Assembly: GCA_016271365.2 (NCBI GenBank)
Contig: CM028132.1
Span: 584,915,001 to 584,979,000, forward strand
DNA: 64,000 bases
Direction of reading: 5' to 3'
Source: Neoceratodus forsteri
Taxonomy: Eukaryota > Chordata > Ceratodontiformes > Ceratodontidae
Below are positions 57,984 through 64,000 of this stretch, one piece after another. Positions within the stretch are counted from its first letter, which is position 1; each line of letters opens with the position of its first letter. The notes under the pieces are model-generated. The model had not been told where the DNA came from. It did no database searches and saw nothing but the letters and a program-made list of their open reading frames with translations. Made by a program: the position numbers and the translations under genes.

Positions 57984-58039
57984 GTATAGCTTGACTAATG
58001 ATGTCATTGCTGTATCCACTTTGTTTAAACCTTGCTTTC

Positions 58040-59140
58040 TGATCATATTTCTGAATACTATAGTCCTCCTCTTAAGAACAATTACAAAAACGTTCTAATT
58101 TGTTGTCCCTTGGGTATATTTCTTGAAACATATCCCGGATGGTAGTTTCTTGCTAACAACAAACTATTCTGGTCTGTTGACTTCATAAATAAAATTATGA
58201 CAACATCCCCATTACAAACCTTAAATATCTTCGGGTCTAAAAATGTAATTTCATTTTTATTAATGTTGGACTTAAAATGTAACTGGGGATTAGTATTTTA
58301 CAGCCAACAGACAAACTCTAAAAACAGATCCTCAGACCCTTTTCAAATAATCAGGATGTCATCAATAAAACAACTCCATAGATTCAAATAGTCTTAAAAA
58401 GGATTGATGTCACTGTCCATGCCCACATCCTGTTCCATTTTCCCACATACAAATTAGCATAGCTAGGGGCCCAAGTGGCCCCCATCACGGTACCCCTAAT
58501 TTGAACGTAATAAGAATTTTGAAACATAAATGATGTCAAAACTAGCTCTGATAATTTAACAATGTAGTGGATAAGGAATTTAGGATGACCTTCTCTCAAA
58601 TCCAGAAAGTATGTCAAAGCTTCCAAACCTCTTGATGTGGAATATTTGTGGACAGGGATTCCACATCAAGGGTAGCAAAGTACCATTCATCATCCATATC
58701 CAAACTTTCTACCAAATTAATTGCCTCCATAGAATCTTTTAAATAGGAAGGTAAAGTCTGTACAAAAGATTGAAAAAACCCATCCACGTATTGGGAAATC
58801 AGTCCTGTAAGACACCCTTTGCCAGAAATAATTGGATGACTTGGGGGATGGACAGGATCTTTATGGAGTTTTGGGAGAACATAAATTGTAGGTACAATTG
58901 GAAATGCAACATATAAGGCTTTATATTCAGACTCCGTGAGGTACCCTTTCACAAAACCTTCACTAAGCACTCTATCTCTTCTATCCTTCAAGACACTACT
59001 TAAGTTACTGGATAATTTCTGATAAAAAACACTGATCAGATAATTGTTAATTTCTTCCACATAATCATTTCCATTTATTATAATCATTGCACTGCCCTTA
59101 TCAGCTATTTTAAATAACTACACTAGTGTCTTCTGCCAAT
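58040..59140 (-). pseudogene. Penelope-like reverse transcriptase remnant
   Basis: The minus-strand frames 59,087-58,614 and 58,626-58,384, extended upstream to ADKGSAMIIINGNDYVEEIN, then YVLPKLHKDPVHPPSHPIIS, GKGCLTGLISQYVD, TLPSYLKDSMEAINLV and FATLDVESLSTNIPHQE. The next frame has MFQNSYYVQIRGTVMGATWA, then PSYANLYVG. Past a stop comes CFIDDILII with IDD near 58,365-58,350 (the catalytic box of this group), and LARNYHPGYVSRNIPKGQQI at 58,160-58,085. One frameshift near 58,620 and several stops. The order is that of Penelope RTs, which belong near telomerase rather than LINE RTs. Confidence 0.82.
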
Positions 59141-59605
59141 TTTTATTTAAAGCCTCATATTCACCCTTAGCTCAGTTGTAAAAATAATCAGACTTAAGAC
59201 CTGATAACAGCTCTTGAAGGTCCTGCTCCCATTTTTTTAACAAAAATCAAAACAGCTGGACTAAATGGTGGACAGAAAGTAGAGTGAGGTTTGATTTGGG
59301 AATGTACAAAATCACATGACAGAATGTCTGTTTCATCATCATCACATTCTTGTAATAAACAGCACCACTGTTTAGTAGAAACATAGTACTCCACAGAAGT
59401 GCAATATTTTTATTACATGGGTTATCAGTAACTAACAGATACAAAAAGCAGTATTCCACAGTAGCTGGTTCTGGAAGAAGATGAAGTGCTTGCTTGGAAA
59501 AGACAAACCAGGATAAGAACTTCCCATTAAAACATCCCTCTTGAAACTTCAAATTGAATTTTAGCTTTTTTTTCCACTGGAGAGCACATGTGTACAGTGT
59601 ATATA

Positions 59606-60176
59606 ATGGTACCAGATCAAAATGTTGCTACAATAACAGTGTGGTATTAACCACACTGTCAGAACAGTGACTAAATTGACAGCAACCAGGGTAGAATAGA
59701 GTTAGGGAATTACCGCTACCCCAGTCGCTGTCTGCTGTAAAGAAGAAGTGACCAAGTTGCCTTATGTATGGTGCCTGGTTGAGCCACTCCAGTGGTGGAG
59801 TGACTAGGGCACTGCCACATGGCAGCTTTGGAGACCTGGGACCACAGTTCAGTTTCCCCCAGGTCTCATGGTGTTGCAGCTTTTTTCTTCGTTAAAAAAA
59901 TAATTTGTCCCCCTCACAGATTTCTCCCCATCCCTTAACTCCACACCCCCTCGGAGTTAGTTATTTTAAATCCGGGGTGTGGGGGCGAAGCCCCCCATGT
60001 CAGGGGGTGCGGTTGTGGAGCCCCCTGCAAAACACAAAAAGTCTCATCGGTTTCAATGGGGATCACTGTTTTTTTGTATGGTCAGTGTTTTAACTGATCT
60101 TATTTTGTTGGATGGCATTTTGCCTGCGGCATTTATTGCTGTGCTGTTTTTGCTTTCACAATATGATCCCATGCCA
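59606..60176 (+). mobile_element. 570-bp insertion containing a tRNA-like SINE
   Basis: Absent from the related copy at 44,112-44,420, where the flanking words are contiguous (GTACAGTGTGTGTAACAC). Inside, 59,775-59,890 has AGTGGTGGAGTGACTAGGGC (box-A-like) and CCACAGTTCAGTTTCCCCC (box-B-like). 59,975-60,035 has GGGGGCGAAGCCCCCC and TGTGGAGCCCCCTGC hairpins like the tip of the MITE at 52,312. Confidence 0.5.
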
Positions 60177-60245
60177 TGTGTAACACGGCTTGCAGATGAC
60201 AAGTTATTTTGGATTGGCCACCATATCACTCTCTGTCATTTCTTA

Positions 60246-60742
60246 ACGTAACTCCATAGTTGTTTCGATTACTAGTCACTGCCCAATAACTGAGAAGGTG
60301 CAGGGCAGCAATTGGTTTTCTGCACATAAGTATTTTTCAAGTTTGGAGCCTAGGGGACTGGTTCTTTTGAACACAATATCAGTAATACTAAGGATGAACT
60401 TTTCTGTGGCAACAAATGGAATTTCTTTGCATGCCATGCTCTCTGTTCTCTTGATTTGTTTTGCATTCCACTGATTCTCATCCCCACCCCCAATTACCAT
60501 CCTCTTGCTGCACTGTTGTAGTTGCTCCCTTCAATTGGCTGCCCAATGGTTTATTGTGCTTTTGTTTTAGTGACCCTGGTTGTCCCTTCCTCTCCTTTTC
60601 TAGCCATGCTAGAAAGTCACAGCTCATTGTTTCTCACACTGTCATTTACTGTCCTGTTGAATAGCATCAACTCCTCTTTTTTGGTGGGTTTGATGTGTGG
60701 CCTCTGTTGGCACATAAATCTTTTAGGAGTGAGAGCAATTAT
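60246..60742. other. interval without recognised gene
   Basis: Short frames only; no motif recognised. It ends at the target-site duplication of the following L1. Confidence 0.4.
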
Positions 60743-60759
60743 AAAAATTAAAAACAACT

Positions 60760-63021
60760 TCATTTACATACCCTGTCACATGTTGTCTCGGTATCCAGGA
60801 TGCCACCTTTCCCGCGGGACTGGTCTCCCAGGATGCCGAGAAGTCATTTGATCGTGTCAACTGGAATTTCCTGTTTCAGGTTCTAAAAGTATTTGGTTTT
60901 CCTGTCATGTTTATAGATTGGATTCGGGCCTTATATTGAACTCCCTCTGCCAGAGTGTCCGGCAATGGAGCTTCTCCAAATCTTTTATTTTATTTTCCGG
61001 TACCAGGTAGGGTTGTCCCCTCTCCCCTCTTTTATTTAATTTATATTTAGAGCCCCTTATCTGAAATATTCTCAATAATCTGGAGATACGAGGTATCCCG
61101 ATAGGTAATAATGTGATGAAGATCACGGCTTACACTGATGATCTTCTCCTCCATCTTTCTCACCCAAAAACATCTATCCCTGTTATGTTAGAAGAAATAG
61201 CCAAGTTCAGTACTTTCTCAAATTATAAATTGAATGTCAATAAATCCTCCATTTACCCTCTTAACCATAAGGTTTTCAAAAGCAATGTGTCCCCTTTGGT
61301 CTCGGCTGGTTTCCTCGTGTTCTCAGATATCTGGGTATCAATTTGATGCGTAACCCCTCTTCCTGGTTCAAAGAAAACTTGGAGCCCCTTTCCCAAGTGA
61401 TAGTTCAGGATCTCAATAGATGGTCTAAGCTTCCTGTCTCTCTCTGGGGTCACATCAATATAATTAAAATTAATGTTTTTTTCTCATTTGTTTTATCCCC
61501 CTCACTTCTTAATTCCTTTATTCCTTTATCATGGTTTCAGAAAATGCACAGAATTTTCACAAATTTTATTTGGTCCAATAAGCAATCCAGGTTAGCATAT
61601 CATAAGCTGGCCACTCAGAAAATGGATGGAGGACTATGGATCCCCCATCTGGCAATTTATTACTGGGCTAGTCATATTGCAAAATATATGCGCTGGGTGT
61701 GTCCGGGTCCGGAACACCTAAGACTGGTCTGGCTCAAAATTGAGTTAGACTTTATCCAGTTTGAGAACATTGACCCCCTGACTATGCTCTATATTAAAAT
61801 CGCATCCCTTCCAGACACCTGTAGTTGTCCCATCCTCCAAACATCCCTAAGAGTTCACATACAGCTTTGTTCATTTTTGCGGTACTCCCCACACTTGGAC
61901 CTGTCTCAGTCCATTTGGAACTCCCTGTCTTTCACAATAAATAAAAGGATGATTTCTCACAAGTGGTTGCCCCAAATTGGGGATGGGATAATCTCTACTT
62001 TTCTGGACGATGAAGGGGAATGGCTCTCAGTTTCTAATATAATTCGTAAATTTGACGTCCCATTGGCTTTTTACTTCAGAGTGGTCCAATTAAAACACCA
62101 GCTTTCTACAATACTTAGTAATACTCCTCCTTGCCCAACTGCCTTCCTATTTGTACCAGACCTCTCCTCCCTGTTGGGGTCACCAGACGTTATTTCCAAA
62201 ATATACCAAGTTCTATTTTATTGGAAATTTGGAAGACCTGAAGGTCCCACTAGGCTCTGGGTTTCTTTCTTTCCCCAATACACTCCTAACTGGTTGGTTT
62301 TATGGACGTTCTGTCATAAATACGTCTCTCAGGACAGACTCCGACTTATGCAATACCACATTATGCACAACATGTATTACACCCCTGTTAAGTTGAGGAA
62401 ATGGGGCCTTATAAGATTGGGGACTTGTACCAGAGGATGCCAGGAGGATGGCACACTTCTTCACATCTTTTGGTCATGCCCCAAGATAAGGTCTTTGTGG
62501 GTGGCTATACAGACTAATCTAGATCCTAGTCTAGGTCTGCAAGATTGCTTCACCCCAGACATATGTTTGTTGGGAGATCTATCCTCTATCAAAGTTAAAA
62601 TCAGGAGATTTCATATTTCCATGATTGCATTATCTGTTAAAAAATTGTACTTCGGTATTGGAAGGACGCGGTAAGTCTATCATATCAGGAATGGGTTAAT
62701 GAAATCCTAGCTAACCTTCGTACAGAGAAAGCGATAGTGAGCCTCCACAATAAGTTGCAGTGGTACAAGAATACTTGGGATCCCCTTCACACGCTAATCA
62801 TGACCAGATCAGGTATATGAGTTACTGTAACAGTGAACTTAAATTTATGACACTATATTGTATTGCCTGACATATTACCGTATGGACTCTGCTGCTGTAC
62901 GGAGTGGGGGGGAGGGGTGATGGGGACTGCTCATGCAACACTTTGAACATATGCAGAGTATGTTGTAACTTTCTGTCCCCTGTATTGTGAAAATCTGTTA
63001 ATAAAATATGAATTATAAAAA
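60760..63021 (+). mobile_element. L1 LINE, 5' truncated, with target-site duplication
   Basis: AAAAATTAAAAACAACT at 60,743-60,759 is repeated at 63,022-63,038, a 17-bp duplication flanking the element. The 3' end is AATAAAATATGAATTAT followed by an A run merging with the duplication. The coding part starts abruptly near 60,800 in the RT domain. Bases 60,760-60,800 do not read as ORF2 and may be filler from 5' joining. Confidence 0.9.
60800..62820 (+). pseudogene. L1 ORF2 remnant, RT 3' half to C-terminus
   Basis: Begins GLVSQDAEKSFDRVNWNFLF, then ...CPLSPLLFNLYLEPL in broken frames. The 61,113-61,346 frame has ITAYTDDLLLHL (YTDD instead of YADD), SNYKLNVNKSSIYPL, then a frameshift into a 443-codon frame at 61,343-62,674. 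That frame holds the thumb and C-terminal domain: RWSKLPVSLWGHINIIKINV, FTNFIWSNKQSRL, KMDGGLWIPHLAIYYWASHI and the cysteine/histidine end TCTRGCQEDGTLLHIFWSCP. The end shifts frame near 62,665 and runs to about 62,820. It is the youngest-looking LINE in the window: long open frame and intact duplication. Confidence 0.87.
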
Positions 63022-63038
63022 AAAAATTAAAAACAACT

Positions 63039-63560
63039 AAAAAGAAAGCAACATTTGTTACAGTTTGAAAGACTCTAGAACACAGGGACCACACACACTT
63101 ACCTTTTGGTTAGAAAAATAATTTATGTTGTATTCCTTTAATCTGTGGCTTTTTTCACCATATATGCTTGTTGTGGTTCAGTACTTCTGGATGAAGGGAG
63201 GTGAATTCCCCCACTAGCACAGCTATATAATTATAGTGTCTGCAAGCAACCTAATTTATTACTGACTTAAAACTTTACAGTGAGCCTGTATTGTGGTTAC
63301 TTAGAAATGTTTTTGCATATAACAGTTGTTACTGTCAGCTAAGCAGCAACAAAGATTATCTCTGAAATGCAGATTTTGCTTTTTGTCAGTGAAATTACCA
63401 TTTGGATTGTATCATGTTGGCATTTTATTTGGTACTGCTGAAAGAGACTTCCTAAGAGAAAATTGCATTTTTTTGAACTGATACAAGCTATTCACTAGAA
63501 AGTTTATGTATTCCATAAATCACTCATGTGATCTGGATGCAGTTGTGCTCAAGCCTTATA
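63039..63560. other. interval without recognised gene
   Basis: AT-rich; nothing identified. Confidence 0.4.
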
Positions 63561-63565
63561 TAAAC

Positions 63566-64000
63566 ACTGTGGGTGAGATATTCAGAAATGCACCAAAAGC
63601 TGGTGCAAGTGCGGTGCAGTGCAAGTGAGATGCACCATGGCAAACCAGGAGCCATATTCAGAAGATGCACCACCAGAAATGCACCAGCACAAGTCATCCG
63701 AATATGGCAAAGATGCACCATGGTGCAACCAGAGATGCACCAGCACAACTGTGGATGCACAGAACAAACCTGTTCACAAACCCAGGGAGCAGGGCAACTG
63801 TAACAGGCCCAGGAACACATAGCCAAGGAAGCACAGGCACAATGGGCCCAGGACTCTACCAGCAGGGTACACCTATGCACACAGACGCACTGATCTGGAT
63901 GGGACACAGGGCAACACATGATGGAGCACAGCCACCAACAGAGGCACTGTGCACTGCACCAACCACAGCCAGTCCACAGCTGTGCGACAGGAGCAGTCAC
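63566..64000 (+). mobile_element. start of an element related to the fold-back transposon
   Basis: GTGAGATATTCAGAAATGCACC resembles the left end at 56,468 (GATATTCAGACTGCGCC), and GTGCAAGTGAGATGCACCA matches GTGCAACTGAGATGCGCCA at 56,507. GCACCAGCACAA and GAATATGGCA also recur in both. The right end lies outside the window. Confidence 0.5.

Larger units (their letters stand above)
55640..60245 (-). mobile_element. Penelope-like retroelement, multiply interrupted
   Basis: The minus-strand element reads 5' to 3': upstream region (60,245-60,176 and 59,605-59,390), RT (about 59,140-58,040), linker with cysteine motif (56,440-56,045), GIY-YIG C-terminal part (55,845-55,640). It is interrupted by a 570-bp insertion (59,606-60,176), a 1.5-kb fold-back element (56,463-57,983) and a SINE (55,845-56,045). 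Residue patterns fit the Neptune/Penelope group. Confidence 0.78.

Noticed and set aside
56518..57989. Several long frames on both strands in the GC-rich block
   Set aside because: They come from the arms of the fold-back element; paralogous arms give mirror frames with no known domain.
63524..64000. A 158-codon minus-strand frame rich in Cys and Trp
   Set aside because: Produced by GATGCACCA-type subrepeats of a DNA element; no domain or spacing typical of a cysteine-rich protein.

Overview
The window looks like non-genic DNA from a large vertebrate genome. It has no bacterial features, operons, tRNA or rRNA genes. It is packed with decayed, nested non-LTR retrotransposons (CR1, L2-group, L1 and Tx1-like L1), a Penelope-like element, tRNA-derived SINEs, fold-back DNA elements and tandem repeats. 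CR1, L2, Tx1-L1 and Penelope elements together, with old insertions and long introns, fit a lungfish or a large-genome amphibian. That is inference from repeat content, not proof. Every reading frame longer than about 60 codons that I can identify belongs to a transposable element or a transposase-like relic, and all are broken.

Layout. 1-3335: L2-group LINE followed by a SINE tail. 3.6-8.2 kb: an (AT)n tract, then diverged direct and inverted repeats. 8.2-18.1 kb: a block of about 9.9 kb that interrupts those repeats, made of a 107-bp tandem array, a nearly full-length L2-group LINE and a CR1 element split by another L2-type LINE. 18.5-24.1 kb: two exons of a P2X7-tail-like gene relic on the plus strand, separated by a CR1 element that still shows an ORF1 esterase-like region. 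24.2-28.6 kb: a SINE, CR1 fragments and fold-back elements.

28.8-42.4 kb, minus strand: the most interesting object, seven exon-like segments of one THAP-domain plus transposase-type (Kolobok-like) gene. They lie in the correct order, and plausible splice signals survive at most boundaries. Its introns contain an L1, a CR1-like element, an L2-group LINE, a 142-bp tandem array and a cluster of hairpins. The gene is dead in this copy: it has several in-frame stops, two frameshifts, a lost THAP zinc ligand and a destroyed splice donor.

44.1-64.0 kb: a Penelope-type terminal fragment with a hammerhead-like motif; a long Tx1-type L1 (ORF1 with zinc knuckles, ORF2 endonuclease and RT); a SINE; a 147-bp hairpin MITE; an L2-type LINE; a minus-strand Penelope-like element broken by a 1.5-kb fold-back transposon and a SINE; a 5'-truncated L1 with target-site duplication; and the start of an element related to the fold-back.

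Family names rest on recognised protein motifs and remembered family consensus, not on database searches. Element ends are approximate unless a duplication or splice signal is stated.
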